From NCBI RefSeq assembly GCF_001038425.2, contig NZ_LDPV02000010.1, forward strand, positions 17,170 through 81,169: DNA of 64,000 nt. Reading direction: 5' to 3'. The DNA comes from Ornithinibacillus contaminans. Its GTDB lineage: Bacteria > Bacillota > Bacilli > Bacillales > Amphibacillaceae. The notes beneath the pieces were generated by a model that saw only the letters and a list, made by a program, of their open reading frames with translations, was not told where the DNA came from and searched no databases. The stretch's first letter is position 1. The number at the start of each line of letters is the position of its first letter. This document shows, piece by piece, positions 18,636-28,819 of the stretch. A program made the translations under genes and the position numbers.

Positions 18636-20678
18636 CTATATCACTTGCCTGCCCCAGTGTCTGTGCTTCGCTACTGCTTTCACAAACTCCTTCGCAAACC
18701 AATCAATATTATCACCCATGATAACGCCGGGTCTATTTGCATAGCGATTAATTTCTAACCACTTCTTCCCTTCCCCAGTACCACCAATCGTCTTTTTATG
18801 CTTAAACGCTTCATCTAGGAAATAGGCTACATCCTTGTTAAACTTCATATTATTTCTACTGCCCCGGACCATGTAAACAGCATCATATAATACAGAATCC
18901 ATCGTAAATATATTCTGGGTTGCCTCAAGCTGTACACCATTTGTGCCAGTCACTACACCAATATCCTCGCTTATGATTTCTGGAACTAGCCCATTTGCTT
19001 TCCATATATCCAAGACTCGTTTTACTTCTGGGCCATTAAAGCCATCGGTTACGATGACAGCTACCTTCCTTGTCTTCGCGGATTTGACAGTATTTAATTG
19101 GCTCAAAGCAGGTGAGGATTTTGTCACATTTGACCCGCCACTAGTTGGCGCCTTCACTCCGATATTTTTGGCTACAGTTTGCGCCAGTCCTAAGTTAACA
19201 TTGGCATACATATCCACTACCTGCTGCCTAACGGACTTGCTTTTAACTTTTCCTAACTCAAAGCTAAAAGCATCAATGATATGCTGCTTTTCCGGATCAC
19301 TCATGCTGTTCCAAAATAGTGTTGCTTGGGAAAAATGATCAGCAAAGCTTTCACTTCTAGCTCTTACCTTCCTACCCTCAACCTTTTCCTGATACGTCTC
19401 ATAGCCACCCTGCGCCGGGCTTGCTGGGGTCGGGGTATTTCCGGCTAACGAATTTCGGTGATAGGCTACCTTCCCTAGATTGATTGTTTGACGCCCAAAC
19501 CCATCACGTTGATTATTATGGAACGGGCAGACCGGTCGGTTAATCGGAAGCTCGTGAAAGTTCGGACCACCGAGACGAATTAGTTGCGTATCAATATACG
19601 AAAATAATCGCGCCTGAAGCAGCGGATCATTCGTAAAATCAATTCCAGGAACAACATGCCCTGGATGGAATGCCACTTGTTCTGTCTCCGCAAAAAAGTT
19701 ATCAACATTTTTGTTCAGGGTCATTTTCCCGACGAGCCTCACAGGTACATCTTCTTCTGGCCAAAGCTTTGTTGCATCTAAAATATCAAAATCAAACTTG
19801 AATTCATCTTCTTCAGCAATTAGTTGAAACCCTAATTCATATTCCGGATAATTTCCCTGCTCAATCGTATTCCATAAATCATTGCGATGAAAATCCGGGT
19901 CTATTCCTAACAGCTTATGGGCTTCCTCCCAAATGAGCGAATGCGTACCAAGTGTTGGCTTCCAGTGGATTTTCACAAAAAATGCTTTTCCTTGTGCATT
20001 AACCAACCGGAACGTATTGACACCAAAGCCCTCCATCATCCGGAAGCTTCGTGGTATTGCACGATCAGACATAATCCACATAATCATATGGGCTGATTCC
20101 TGATTATTCGCGACAAAATCCCAAAACGTATCATGAGCAGTCGATGCTTGCGGAATCTCATTGTCAGGCTCTGGCTTAAAGGCATGCACAACGTCAGGAA
20201 ATTTAATGCCATCCTGGATAAAGAAGACCGGGATATTATTGGCGACTAAATCATAATTCCCTTCGTCTGTATAAAATTTCGTCGCAAACCCTCTCGCATC
20301 ACGAGCCGTGTCTCCAGAACCTCTTGACCCATTAACCGTCGAGAACCGCACAAAGACTGGTACCTTTTTACTCGTATCCGTTAGAAATTTTGCCTTCGTA
20401 AATTGCTCCAGACTTTCGTATAGCTGAAATTCTCCATGTGCTGCAAAACCTCTAGCATGGACGACCCGCTCTGGGATTCGCTCATGGTCAAAATGCGTCA
20501 TCTTCTCCCGGAAGTGAAAATCCTCCATAAGTGTCGGTCCACGCTCGCCTGCTTTTAAGGAAAATTCATCCTCCGACATCCGTAGCCCCTGATTCGTCGT
20601 TAAGAACTTCCCCCTGTCATCGACCCGAAATGCTTCTAGTTGTTCGTCCTTCTCGTTTTTATTTCGTTCATCTGACAT
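18636..20678 (-). CDS. katE: Large-subunit (clade 2, HPII-type) catalase
   Basis: The start at 20678 follows GGAGG. The frame extends upstream only through that site. At 680 residues it is the long catalase class. The haem core has the catalytic His in [15 protein letters not shown], the Asn in [10 protein letters not shown] and the haem-ligand Tyr in [15 protein letters not shown]. About the last 140 residues form the DJ-1/class-I-glutaminase-like domain typical of HPII ([15 protein letters not shown]). It breaks down hydrogen peroxide in the cytoplasm or spore. The general-stress or sporulation control usual for the class was not demonstrable from the promoter. Confidence 0.95.
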   Translation of the reverse strand: MSDERNKNEKDEQLEAFRVDDRGKFLTTNQGLRMSEDEFSLKAGERGPTLMEDFHFREKMTHFDHERIPERVVHARGFAAHGEFQLYESLEQFTKAKFLTDTSKKVPVFVRFSTVNGSRGSGDTARDARGFATKFYTDEGNYDLVANNIPVFFIQDGIKFPDVVHAFKPEPDNEIPQASTAHDTFWDFVANNQESAHMIMWIMSDRAIPRSFRMMEGFGVNTFRLVNAQGKAFFVKIHWKPTLGTHSLIWEEAHKLLGIDPDFHRNDLWNTIEQGNYPEYELGFQLIAEEDEFKFDFDILDATKLWPEEDVPVRLVGKMTLNKNVDNFFAETEQVAFHPGHVVPGIDFTNDPLLQARLFSYIDTQLIRLGGPNFHELPINRPVCPFHNNQRDGFGRQTINLGKVAYHRNSLAGNTPTPASPAQGGYETYQEKVEGRKVRARSESFADHFSQATLFWNSMSDPEKQHIIDAFSFELGKVKSKSVRQQVVDMYANVNLGLAQTVAKNIGVKAPTSGGSNVTKSSPALSQLNTVKSAKTRKVAVIVTDGFNGPEVKRVLDIWKANGLVPEIISEDIGVVTGTNGVQLEATQNIFTMDSVLYDAVYMVRGSRNNMKFNKDVAYFLDEAFKHKKTIGGTGEGKKWLEINRYANRPGVIMGDNIDWFAKEFVKAVAKHRHWGRQVI

Positions 20679-20774
20679 CCGCCAAACCTCCTTCATTCAT
20701 AAATATGAAGGTTGCTTGGGATTTATCCTATGAAATATGTCAGACTAACTAGCGAATAGCCACTATAAATGAAA

Positions 20775-20806
20775 AATCCATTTCCGTATACAAACAGAAA
20801 TGGATT
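20775..20806 (-). terminator. Terminator of the DUF2187 gene
   Basis: AATCCATTTC and GAAATGGATT pair exactly. On the minus strand the stem is followed by TTTTC, directly after the DUF2187 stop codon. Confidence 0.75.
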
Positions 20807-20811
20807 CCCCT

Positions 20812-21003
20812 TTACTTCTCTAGCTTATAATTTTTATGGTTAATAACCGTCTTAATTGGCTCATCACGGACTTCGTTTCTGCCAAGCTCAACAATAACGG
20901 AGTTTTCACGGACGATAAGCACCTTGCCCTTTTTTCCTTTGTTATCACCGTTTGTAATCTGAATCATATCGCCTTCTGTTGCCTTTTTCACATCTTCTGC
21001 CAT
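20812..21003 (-). CDS. ykvS: DUF2187 (KOW-like) small protein
   Basis: The 63-residue protein is of the DUF2187 family, which has a KOW-like beta barrel: EGDMIQITNGDNKGKKGKV, then ENSVIVELGRN. B. subtilis YkvS is the namesake relative. KOW domains bind RNA or transcription/ribosome components, but this family has no proven role. It is preceded by an AAAGGAGA site and followed by its own terminator, so it is a one-gene unit. Confidence 0.8.
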   Translation of the reverse strand: MAEDVKKATEGDMIQITNGDNKGKKGKVLIVRENSVIVELGRNEVRDEPIKTVINHKNYKLEK

Positions 21004-21107
21004 GTCTTATTCTCCTTTTAAATGCTATTTCTGTTGCCATTTCATTCTTGTTAGTATTCTCTTGTCAGGAGCCTGAATTCAAAAATGCCCGCAAAAGATT
21101 CACGTGT

Positions 21108-22169
21108 TTAAAGGAAAAACATTCCTACTATTCCACTAAGAATACCTACTAGGACCACCGCTGCTGCCACAAAGAATAACACTCTTTTCGGGAAAGACTT
21201 TCCTACCATTAACAAGGATGGAAGACTGATAGTAGGTAATGTTATCAATAATGCCGCTGCTGGACCTCCGCCTAAGCCAAATGCCATGAATGTTTGGATG
21301 ATCGGGATTTCAGCTGCTGTTGGAATGACGAAAAGCATGCCCGCAATAGCAAATAGGCAAATTGCGATAATGCCTGTTGCCGCCTGATCGCCCATCTGTG
21401 GGAATAACCAAGTACGCGCTGCACCTAGTAACAATACAGATAATACATATGCTGGCACAATATATAGCACCATCATTCCCATGGATCTCATCCATCTCTT
21501 TAGGAAGGAACCTGCTTCTTTTTGTTCTGCTTCCTCCATCATTTTATCCATTTCCACAGTGTCTAGCTTCGGTGCAAATCGATTCGCCAAATAACTTACC
21601 CCGAACACGATAACCAGACCCGCCACGAAACGTATAAGCGTAAATTTCCACGATAAAACAAACATCATAAATACTAAAGTAGCCGGATTCAGCGCCGGAT
21701 TACCTAACCAAAAGGCAAGCGTTGCGCCAACCGATGCCTTTTTCTTTCGCATCCCAACTGCCACTGGTGCTGCACAGCACGTGCACATCATGCCTGGCAG
21801 TGATGCAAGACCGCCTATTGCTGTACTACCAAAGCTTGTCTTTCCTAAAACCCTTACTAACCAATTTGTTGGAATCAACACTTGTAATAATGAACCAAGC
21901 AATATCCCCAATAAAGCAGCCTGCCATACCGATTTAAAATAAACAATCGCATAGTCCCATGCGCTCTTCCAGGATGCATTTGCTGTATTGTCACCTAAAA
22001 TCGATGCACCAATAGAATGCGTCGTTCTTGCTATATCAGCCTTATGATAATATGGCACCCATTTCACATATGCCAAACCCGCGACTGCAATAATGATAAA
22101 TATAAGTGCAAAAATAACAGTTTTCCTGTGATTTGCTCGCCATGAACTAGCTATATTTGCTTGAGCCAT
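21108..22169 (-). CDS. YraQ/SO_0444-type permease with CTCC motif
   Basis: The start at 22169 has GGAGG eight bases before it. About 353 residues with eight or so membrane helices form the DUF318 permease fold. The conserved MMCTCCAAPVAVGMRKKKAS loop is present and is followed by FWLGNPALNPATLVF. The Cys-Thr-Cys-Cys cluster suggests a thiophilic metal or metalloid cargo, as for the ArsP and SO_0444 relatives. The next gene upstream (CadD-like) agrees with a heavy-metal theme. That link is inference. Confidence 0.8.
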   Translation of the reverse strand: MAQANIASSWRANHRKTVIFALIFIIIAVAGLAYVKWVPYYHKADIARTTHSIGASILGDNTANASWKSAWDYAIVYFKSVWQAALLGILLGSLLQVLIPTNWLVRVLGKTSFGSTAIGGLASLPGMMCTCCAAPVAVGMRKKKASVGATLAFWLGNPALNPATLVFMMFVLSWKFTLIRFVAGLVIVFGVSYLANRFAPKLDTVEMDKMMEEAEQKEAGSFLKRWMRSMGMMVLYIVPAYVLSVLLLGAARTWLFPQMGDQAATGIIAICLFAIAGMLFVIPTAAEIPIIQTFMAFGLGGGPAAALLITLPTISLPSLLMVGKSFPKRVLFFVAAAVVLVGILSGIVGMFFL

Positions 22170-22232
22170 TCGCATTACCTCCAACTATAAATTATAGCAC
22201 AAAGGGTCGTTCTGCTCTTGAAATTCGCTCTA

Positions 22233-22835
22233 CTAAATTAACGAGAATATCGCCTTCAAGGTATTATTTTCCAACAAAATGTTAATCCCAATTCCAATGA
22301 AAATAATAGGTACAATAAAACGCCGATAGTTGTTAATGACCAGGTCAATATTGCCTACACGTGCTAGTCGCATGCATATTCCGCTCCAAATCGGAATCAT
22401 CAAGGTAAAGGTTACAACAGCAATAAGTAATTCCTTAACGTGTAACGATGAAAAATATGGAATAAAAATAGCCAGTTCTTCCGCCCCACCTGCAATAGCA
22501 ATAAGTGCAACTCGAAAGATCCAATTACTAAAAATAGCCGTTTTCATCAGGATTTTGTCATCATCATCTTCTTCCTCACCGGAAAAAAATTCAATAATCC
22601 CGACTGCGATTGGAAGGATACCTAGAAGACCAACCCACTCCCTTGTAATGAATCCTAGCCCATATACTGCAAGTAACGTCATGATTAACACTAGCGTCAT
22701 GCCAATTTGTTGCCCAACAAACACATCACGCACATCTTTTTCTCTTTTCGCCATGGAAAATAAGATTATTAAGAGTAGCATTTCATCAATTCCTGTTGCT
22801 ATAAATGTCATTGCCATTGTCAGCACAGTTAGCAT
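22233..22835 (-). CDS. CadD-family cadmium resistance transporter
   Basis: This 200-residue inner-membrane protein with about six helices resembles CadD of Gram-positive plasmids: TGIDEMLLLIILFS at the start and VALIAIAGGAEELAIFIPYF in the middle, each with acidic residues inside membrane segments. EEEDDDDK is a very acidic cytoplasmic loop that could hold cations. CadD proteins confer modest cadmium resistance. The gene sits upstream of the permease on the same strand with a 63-base gap, so they may be cotranscribed. Confidence 0.75.
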   Translation of the reverse strand: MLTVLTMAMTFIATGIDEMLLLIILFSMAKREKDVRDVFVGQQIGMTLVLIMTLLAVYGLGFITREWVGLLGILPIAVGIIEFFSGEEEDDDDKILMKTAIFSNWIFRVALIAIAGGAEELAIFIPYFSSLHVKELLIAVVTFTLMIPIWSGICMRLARVGNIDLVINNYRRFIVPIIFIGIGINILLENNTLKAIFSLI

Positions 22836-22950
22836 ATAAATTTTTCTCCTTTATCCAGAATCATCGCGTTGGCGTAAACAATAACTTGTCCTAATAGTAT
22901 ATTAAAAGAGTCCGATTTAGATGAGTGGCATTCGCAAACTTTTATAATCA

Positions 22951-22997
22951 AAAAAAGTGACGTATCCTATTTAAAAGGAAACATCACTTTTAATCAA
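22951..22997 (-). terminator. Terminator after the clpP paralogue
   Basis: AAAAGTGA and TCACTTTT, with inner TCC/GGA pairing, form a hairpin. On the minus strand it is followed by seven T. Confidence 0.7.
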
Positions 22998-23050
22998 ACG
23001 TTTGTTTTATCTTTCGTTGTATACTACTCCATAAATACGACATCGACACA

Positions 23051-23632
23051 TTACTTCCGGCGAATAATTTTATCGATTATTCCGTAGTCCTGCGCCTCTT
23101 CTGCACTCATAAAATAATCTCTATCCGTATCGTGTGCTACCTTATCAACTGGTTGACCAGTGCGTTCAGCAATAATTTCGTTTGTATGACTCCGTAATTT
23201 GAGAATTCGTTTGGCAGAGATTTCGATATCGGTTGCTTGCCCCTTTGCTCCACCAAGTGGCTGGTGAATCATAATTTCACTATTCGGAAGTGCATATCGT
23301 TTTCCCTTCGTTCCAGCAATAAGTAACATCGCACCAAATGACGCTGCCATACCGGTGCAGATTGTACTAATATCAGGCTTAATATGTTCCATCGTATCAA
23401 AAATAGCGAATCCAGCTGATGTTGAACCACCTGGGCTATTGATATAAATGGAAATATCCTTTTCTGGATCATCCGCCTCTAGAAATAACAGCTGTGCAAC
23501 AACACTATTAGCCACCTGATCATTGATTTCGTCCCCGATTATGATAATCCGATCCTTTAACAAGCGTGAGTAAATATCATAGGAACGTTCGCCACGACTT
23601 GATTGCTCGATAACATATGGTATCGTACTCAT
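23051..23632 (-). CDS. clpP: ClpP-type protease subunit, paralogue
   Basis: The start at 23632 has GGGAGGA before it. The upstream open frame is only the overlap with the sigma gene. The 193-residue product is a complete ClpP: Ser in [11 protein letters not shown], His in IMIHQPLGG and Asp in HDTDRDYF. ClpP forms the tetradecameric proteolytic barrel fed by ClpX or ClpC. Several normally invariant spots differ from housekeeping Bacillus ClpP (for example AASFGAM for AASMGAF, and [10 protein letters not shown]). With its place behind an ECF sigma gene this suggests a second, specialised ClpP. Confidence 0.9.
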   Translation of the reverse strand: MSTIPYVIEQSSRGERSYDIYSRLLKDRIIIIGDEINDQVANSVVAQLLFLEADDPEKDISIYINSPGGSTSAGFAIFDTMEHIKPDISTICTGMAASFGAMLLIAGTKGKRYALPNSEIMIHQPLGGAKGQATDIEISAKRILKLRSHTNEIIAERTGQPVDKVAHDTDRDYFMSAEEAQDYGIIDKIIRRK

Positions 23633-23651
23633 TACAAAATTCCTCCCTTTT

Positions 23652-24338
23652 TTATGCTGCCATACAATTAAGATTACGAGAAGGCCCAGAGAATTTTGTG
23701 CAGGTTGGCTCTGTTGCTTTAGCAAGTGAAGGTATCGCTGAGATGCAGTCAATTAACACTGCCGGGTCTTCCATACGAAGGGATTGATAGAGTACATTTG
23801 ACAATAGCTCTTGTTCCGCTTCACTCCAGTATCCGTCCAAAACCTGTACCCGTGCCTCTCTATCCATTCGTTTCTTGGCTCGATGAAGCAGAGATTTTAC
23901 AGCCATCTCGGTCGTATTTAATACAGCTGCAATTTCTTTAGATTGGAACTGAAACGCTTCTTTTAATATAAAAATTACAGCCTGCTTTGGTGTAAGCTGA
24001 TTTAACAAATGTTGTACGGAATCTTGAATGTCTGCTTTACTGGATCCAGTAGCGTTATCTGGAATATCTTCTGTAACTCCAATTACCTCCTGTTTTCTTT
24101 TGCGAAATGTATCGATCCAGTGATGATAAGCAATTTTATTCAGTAATGCTGGCGTCAAATCAGTTGGGGTATAGTACTGAATAGCTTTTAGGAGCGTTTC
24201 CTGAACAAGATCATCCGCTTCCGTCTTATTCTTGGTTAGAAAGCGAGAATACTTTTGAAGCCCACTGTACAATTGTTCTAATTCCCTTTCATCTACTTGG
24301 CCCTTTTCACCTTCATACTTGATATTTCTGGCTGCCAT
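23652..24338 (-). CDS. ECF-type RNA polymerase sigma factor with C-terminal extension
   Basis: Residues 20-95 carry region 2 ([16 protein letters not shown]) and residues 105-165 carry region 4 ([34 protein letters not shown]). A tail of about 60 residues of unknown role follows. The start at 24338 follows AAGGAGTGAG. An in-frame GTG four codons earlier abuts the site. There is no anti-sigma gene alongside. Instead the next gene, 19 bases downstream, is a clpP, so the pair may form a proteolysis-linked stress circuit. Confidence 0.85.
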   Translation of the reverse strand: MAARNIKYEGEKGQVDERELEQLYSGLQKYSRFLTKNKTEADDLVQETLLKAIQYYTPTDLTPALLNKIAYHHWIDTFRKRKQEVIGVTEDIPDNATGSSKADIQDSVQHLLNQLTPKQAVIFILKEAFQFQSKEIAAVLNTTEMAVKSLLHRAKKRMDREARVQVLDGYWSEAEQELLSNVLYQSLRMEDPAVLIDCISAIPSLAKATEPTCTKFSGPSRNLNCMAA

Positions 24339-24639
24339 CGTGCTACTCACTCCTTATAAACCTCTCTAACCCTTTAAACGAAACAACAAGAAGAAAAGAT
24401 ACGGGGCAAAGAAATTTTTTTATTTTTTCATTGCTTATGTTTATCATACGCACACTGTTCCGCTGAATACTTAATTTCATTCACGTCTATTGTTTCGTTT
24501 AGTGTACGCTACCGCTCCATTTATAGCTATTAATAACCCGGATAACAATTTATAACGTGCTTGCTCCCAGAATTACCCGTACAAATGCATAGTTACTAGT
24601 AGATTTGAAAAAGCTAATAAAATAAGGGGGCGATGTGTA
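24339..24639. other. Divergent promoter region between the sigma and gerX genes
   Basis: These 301 bases hold no gene I can support. The right part before gerXA is expected to carry a forespore (sigma-G) promoter. CATAGTTA near 24587 is a weak candidate -10, which I do not insist on. The ribosome site of gerXA is GGGGGCGATG. Confidence 0.4.
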
Positions 24640-26223
24640 ATGAGACGAACCTATCGGAATCTATTTCGAAAATCAACAAAGCCAGAAAAACATATTCAAG
24701 TAACACAAACAGAAACATTATCAACTTCATTAGATAACAATATCGCTACCATAAAAAGCAAACTCGGAAATAGCGCAGACCTAGTTTGTCGAGTCATACA
24801 GATTGACTCCAGTAATCAAACAGATGCCTATTTACTATACATAGAAAGCTTAATCGATGCCGCATTATTACAGGACTTAATTAACGCGTTACTTCACACA
24901 AAGTGGGAGGATCCTAATCAGACTACACTAAAAAGTGATCCGGTTATGTCAGATTTAATCAAAACAAATATTACGGTCGGTGAAGCAAACGAAGCAATCG
25001 ATTTTGATACAGTACTTACAAACATACTTTCTGGGCAAGTTGCAATCCTTCTTGAAAACGAGTCACAAGCAGTTACCGTAAGTATTCCAGGCTTCGAAAA
25101 ACGAGCAATTGAAGAACCACAGTCTGCAACCGTTATCAAAGGACCTCATGAAGGATTCACCGAAACCTTATCAACCAATATTTCCTTACTGCGGAGGAGA
25201 ATTCGAAGTCCTAATTTATGGTTAGAATCAAAGGAAATTGGCAAGGTTACGAAAACAAAAATCATGATTGCTTACATAAACGGGATTGTTAATGAAGACT
25301 TAGTGACAGAAGTGCATCATCGCTTGGATAAAATCGATATCGATGCAATCTTGGAATCAGGATATATTGAAGAACTAATACAAGACGAAACATTTTCCCC
25401 ATTCCCTACGATTTATAGTACGGAAAGACCGGATGCAGTTGCCGGAAAACTATTAGAGGGGCGTGTGGCAATTTTAGTTGATGGTTCACCATTTGTACTC
25501 GTCGCACCTAGTTTGATTGTAGAGTTTTTTCAAGCAAGTGAAGATTACTATCAAAGGGCCGACGTCGCAACATTACTAAGGTTTTTACGTTTCTTTTGTT
25601 TTTTCATTGCCTTATTAGCACCTTCTCTTTACATTGCCGTGTTAACCTATCATCAAGAAATGCTTCCAACAACATTATTAATTAGTATTGCAGCACAACG
25701 AGATGGTATTCCTTTTCCGGCATTTGTAGAAGCACTCATGATGGAGGTTGCCTTTGAAATCCTGCGAGAAGCAGGTGTACGAATGCCAAGAGCAGTCGGA
25801 CAAGCGATGAGTATTGTTGGTGCCTTAGTTCTTGGCCAAGCTGCCGTGCAGGCTGGTATAGTCTCTCCAGCTATGGTCATTGTCGTTTCCATTACAGCTA
25901 TCGCTAACTTTTGTTTCCCAGCAATCAATCTAGCAACATCTGTCCGGATAGTACGATTTGGGATGATGAGTTTAGCCGCAGTTTTAGGACTTATTGGCAT
26001 CATGTTCGGCATCATACTACTTTGTATTCATCTGTCCTCATTACGATCCTTTGGTATCCCGTATACCGCACCAGCTGCACCGTTTATCGTAAAGGACCAA
26101 AAGGATGTATTCTTTCGAGTGCCGATGTGGGCTATGTTTTCACGACCTAGGTTAATTAATCAAAAAAATATAAAGCGCACAAAAAGCGGAATGCCTAAAC
26201 CGAAAACAACGAAACGGAAGTAG
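24640..26223 (+). CDS. Spore germination receptor A subunit (GerA family)
   Basis: This 527-residue GerA-family A subunit has a large hydrophilic N-terminal domain (to about residue 300) that contains the conserved PFPTIYSTERPDAVAGKLLE. Four to five C-terminal membrane helices and a basic tail follow. A subunits sit in the spore inner membrane and, with B and C, form a nutrient-gated receptor that opens germination. It starts the operon gerX A-C-D-B. The last base of its stop codon begins the next frame. Confidence 0.92.
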   Translation: MRRTYRNLFRKSTKPEKHIQVTQTETLSTSLDNNIATIKSKLGNSADLVCRVIQIDSSNQTDAYLLYIESLIDAALLQDLINALLHTKWEDPNQTTLKSDPVMSDLIKTNITVGEANEAIDFDTVLTNILSGQVAILLENESQAVTVSIPGFEKRAIEEPQSATVIKGPHEGFTETLSTNISLLRRRIRSPNLWLESKEIGKVTKTKIMIAYINGIVNEDLVTEVHHRLDKIDIDAILESGYIEELIQDETFSPFPTIYSTERPDAVAGKLLEGRVAILVDGSPFVLVAPSLIVEFFQASEDYYQRADVATLLRFLRFFCFFIALLAPSLYIAVLTYHQEMLPTTLLISIAAQRDGIPFPAFVEALMMEVAFEILREAGVRMPRAVGQAMSIVGALVLGQAAVQAGIVSPAMVIVVSITAIANFCFPAINLATSVRIVRFGMMSLAAVLGLIGIMFGIILLCIHLSSLRSFGIPYTAPAAPFIVKDQKDVFFRVPMWAMFSRPRLINQKNIKRTKSGMPKPKTTKRK

Positions 26224-26231
26224 TGGAATAT

Positions 26232-27437
26232 ATGCTGAAAAAATCGTTATCAATTTTTCTAACTTCCTTGCTATTAATTTCTACTTTAACTGGGTGTTGG
26301 AACAGACGAGAAGTAAATGATTTAGGAATCGCGGTAGCACTGGGAATTGATAAACAAGATGATGGTAATTATCTTGTTTCTGTTCAACTATTAAATCCTG
26401 GTGAAGTTTCCTCTGCTCAATCAACTGGATACGACACCCCAGTTACTACCTATGCAGCATCCGGAAAAATCATATTTGAAGCCTTACGGAAATTAACACA
26501 ACAGCTTCCTAATAGGGTCTATTTAGCACACCTTAGAATGATTATTATCGGAGAAGAGGTCGCTAGAGAAGGAATTTATAAGCCGATTGATTTTTTATCA
26601 AGAGATCCGGAGATGAGAACGGATTTTTATGTTGTGGTTACAAAAGATAACACTGCTAATGAGGTATTAAATGTGTTAACTAGTCACGAAAAAATCCCTG
26701 CCAATAAATTGTTCGACTCCCTGGAATCCTCATCAGAGACTTGGGCGGCCACTGGAAAAGTTCAGTTAAATGAACTGATGGATGATATTGTCAGTGAGGG
26801 AACACAGCCTATTTTAACTGCAGTCAAGATATTAGGTGATCCGGATGAAGGAAAAACAACAGAAAATGTATTAACCACAGCTCCAAATGCAATACTGAGT
26901 TACGATGGCATGGCTGCATTTCGTAAGAATAAATTAATCGGATGGTTAAATGAGGATGAAAGTAAAGGATTAAATTATATTAAAGGAAATGTAAAAAACA
27001 CAATCGTTGTTACAGAAATAGAAGATGGACAAGTAGGTGTTGAGGTTACTAATACCCAATGTGAAATAACCCCACATGTAAAGAACGGAAATCCAACGAT
27101 TGACGTTAAAATAACCGGAAAAGCAAATGTTGCAGATGTTAATACAAGGTTAGATCTAATGAATGAACATATATTTAATGAGATTGAAGAGAAAACGAAC
27201 GCAGATATTAAAGACACCATTCGGCAGGCAGTTGAAAAAGCGCAGAACGACTTTGAATCTGATATTTTCGGATTCGGCGAGCGTATCCATAAAACCGACC
27301 CTCAAAAATGGGAAAAGTTAAAAAAGGAATGGGCCGATGTTTTCCCAGATGCAGCTGTAAATATTACCGTTGATATTCAGGTCAAGCGTGCTGGTACAAT
27401 AACAGACCCATTCCACCAAGAAATATCTGAGGAGTAG
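26232..27437 (+). CDS. Spore germination receptor C subunit, lipoprotein (Ger(x)C)
   Basis: Of two possible starts the ATG at 26232 gives a clean lipoprotein signal: MLKKSLSIFLTS, then LTGCW with the lipid-modified Cys. The mature part follows the Ger(x)C family (RREVNDLGIAVALGIDKQDD, and the C-terminal domain KTDPQKWEKLKKEWADVFPD). It is anchored on the outer face of the spore inner membrane as part of the receptor. It is translationally coupled to the A gene and is followed by the D gene after four bases. Confidence 0.92.
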   Translation: MLKKSLSIFLTSLLLISTLTGCWNRREVNDLGIAVALGIDKQDDGNYLVSVQLLNPGEVSSAQSTGYDTPVTTYAASGKIIFEALRKLTQQLPNRVYLAHLRMIIIGEEVAREGIYKPIDFLSRDPEMRTDFYVVVTKDNTANEVLNVLTSHEKIPANKLFDSLESSSETWAATGKVQLNELMDDIVSEGTQPILTAVKILGDPDEGKTTENVLTTAPNAILSYDGMAAFRKNKLIGWLNEDESKGLNYIKGNVKNTIVVTEIEDGQVGVEVTNTQCEITPHVKNGNPTIDVKITGKANVADVNTRLDLMNEHIFNEIEEKTNADIKDTIRQAVEKAQNDFESDIFGFGERIHKTDPQKWEKLKKEWADVFPDAAVNITVDIQVKRAGTITDPFHQEISEE

Positions 27438-27441
27438 AGAC

Positions 27442-27660
27442 ATGCTTAAGACGTTTGGGATTCTTTTACTTTTTCTGATCATTGGATTTATGCAGGTTTA
27501 TAGATTAGCAAAAGAAAAGCTTTTTCGAGAAATATGGATTTCGATGGTTTTATTAACCTTTGCAGCCATATTAACGATATTGAGGATTCATGATATATCC
27601 ATCCCTAATCCATTAGAATTAATCGCCATATCGTTAGATCCATTCATTAAATTATTTTAA
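27442..27660 (+). CDS. Small germination-receptor accessory subunit (GerXD-like)
   Basis: The 72-residue protein has two predicted membrane helices (FGILLLFLIIGFMQVYRLA and FREIWISMVLLTFAAILTIL). Its place inside the ger operon is typical of the small D subunits that tune some GerA-type receptors (GerKD, GerUD). Membership is judged from size, topology and position more than from motifs. It begins four bases after the C gene. Confidence 0.7.
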   Translation: MLKTFGILLLFLIIGFMQVYRLAKEKLFREIWISMVLLTFAAILTILRIHDISIPNPLELIAISLDPFIKLF

Positions 27661-27692
27661 AAGCCAATAACCGATTTGGAGGATGTATTTTC

Positions 27693-28808
27693 TTGGAGGA
27701 AAAAGTAAAGATTAGCCCATTTCAACTCTCTATTCTAACTATCCTGTTTACTACAGGGACAACTATTCTTGTAACCCCTGCTGGAATGACTGCAGCTGCA
27801 AAACAAGACGCATGGTTGTCCTGTGTAATAAGTGTCTTTATCTGTTTAGGCTATGTCTACTTTCTCTACAAATGTGCCACTGGTATGGGGAAGAAAAACT
27901 ATATCGAATATTTGGAAAGCGTATACGGCAAAGTATTGGGGAAAATTATTGGGCTGTTATATGTTCTGTTCGCATTTATAGGTACATGCTCACTTCTTGC
28001 CTACTTTGGTTATTTCACCACAACACAGATCCTTACCGATACACCGATTGAAGTTCTAAATATGTTATTTGCTTTGCTAATCATCATCGTTGTTCGGGCA
28101 GGCATAGAAGTCATCGCAAGAACAGGCGAACTGTTAAGCGCATGGTTTTTCATTCTCTTAATCGGGCTCATCATTTTTTTATTACCAGAAATTGAGTTGG
28201 AACGTCTAAGTCCTTTATACGAAGCATCTTTTTCAGATCATGCGAAAGCCATCTATAACTTCGTCTCTATTGCTGGATTTCCTATGATCTTGTTTTTGAT
28301 GTTTTTTCCGAAGAATATTAATCGTCCTGATAAGTCTAAATGGAACTTCTTATCAGGGACGTTTATCGGGACTACTACAGTTACCTTTGTTACCGTTCTT
28401 TGTATTTTAGTCTTGGGTGCTTCCACAACTGCAAGACAATTATACCCAAGCTATGTACTTGCTAAAACCATTAGTTTATTCGAGATTATTGAGCGCTTAG
28501 AATCCGTTATGGCGGGGATCTGGGTTATATCGATATTCTTTAAATCGGCACTTTATTTTTACGCATGTGTCATTGCCTTTGCACAAATATTAGGTGTGAA
28601 AAAATATCAGTTTCTAGTGTTTCCATTAGGAATTATTTCTATCATCTTTTCTGTCATTGTTTATCCCGATATTGAGTATATGCAAAATTGGGATGCCAAA
28701 TACTGGCCAACATATGCCCTTGTCATGGGTCTAATCATTCCGGTAGCTACGTTTATTCTTGATAAAATCAAGCAAGGAATTAAGAAAAAGAGTAGCGGAA
28801 CTGCTTGA
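27693..28808 (+). CDS. Spore germination receptor B subunit (APC-type permease)
   Basis: The start is TTG at 27693 with GGAGGA about nine bases before it. No ATG lies close to a site. The 371-residue protein has ten helices and belongs to the GerXB branch of the APC superfamily (ISPFQLSILTILFTTGTTIL at the start). B subunits bind the germinant, often an amino acid. Which one is not predictable here. It is the last gene of the operon, and the next gene is convergent 12 bases on. Confidence 0.92.
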   Translation: MEEKVKISPFQLSILTILFTTGTTILVTPAGMTAAAKQDAWLSCVISVFICLGYVYFLYKCATGMGKKNYIEYLESVYGKVLGKIIGLLYVLFAFIGTCSLLAYFGYFTTTQILTDTPIEVLNMLFALLIIIVVRAGIEVIARTGELLSAWFFILLIGLIIFLLPEIELERLSPLYEASFSDHAKAIYNFVSIAGFPMILFLMFFPKNINRPDKSKWNFLSGTFIGTTTVTFVTVLCILVLGASTTARQLYPSYVLAKTISLFEIIERLESVMAGIWVISIFFKSALYFYACVIAFAQILGVKKYQFLVFPLGIISIIFSVIVYPDIEYMQNWDAKYWPTYALVMGLIIPVATFILDKIKQGIKKKSSGTA

Positions 28809-28819
28809 CCAGTAATTGA

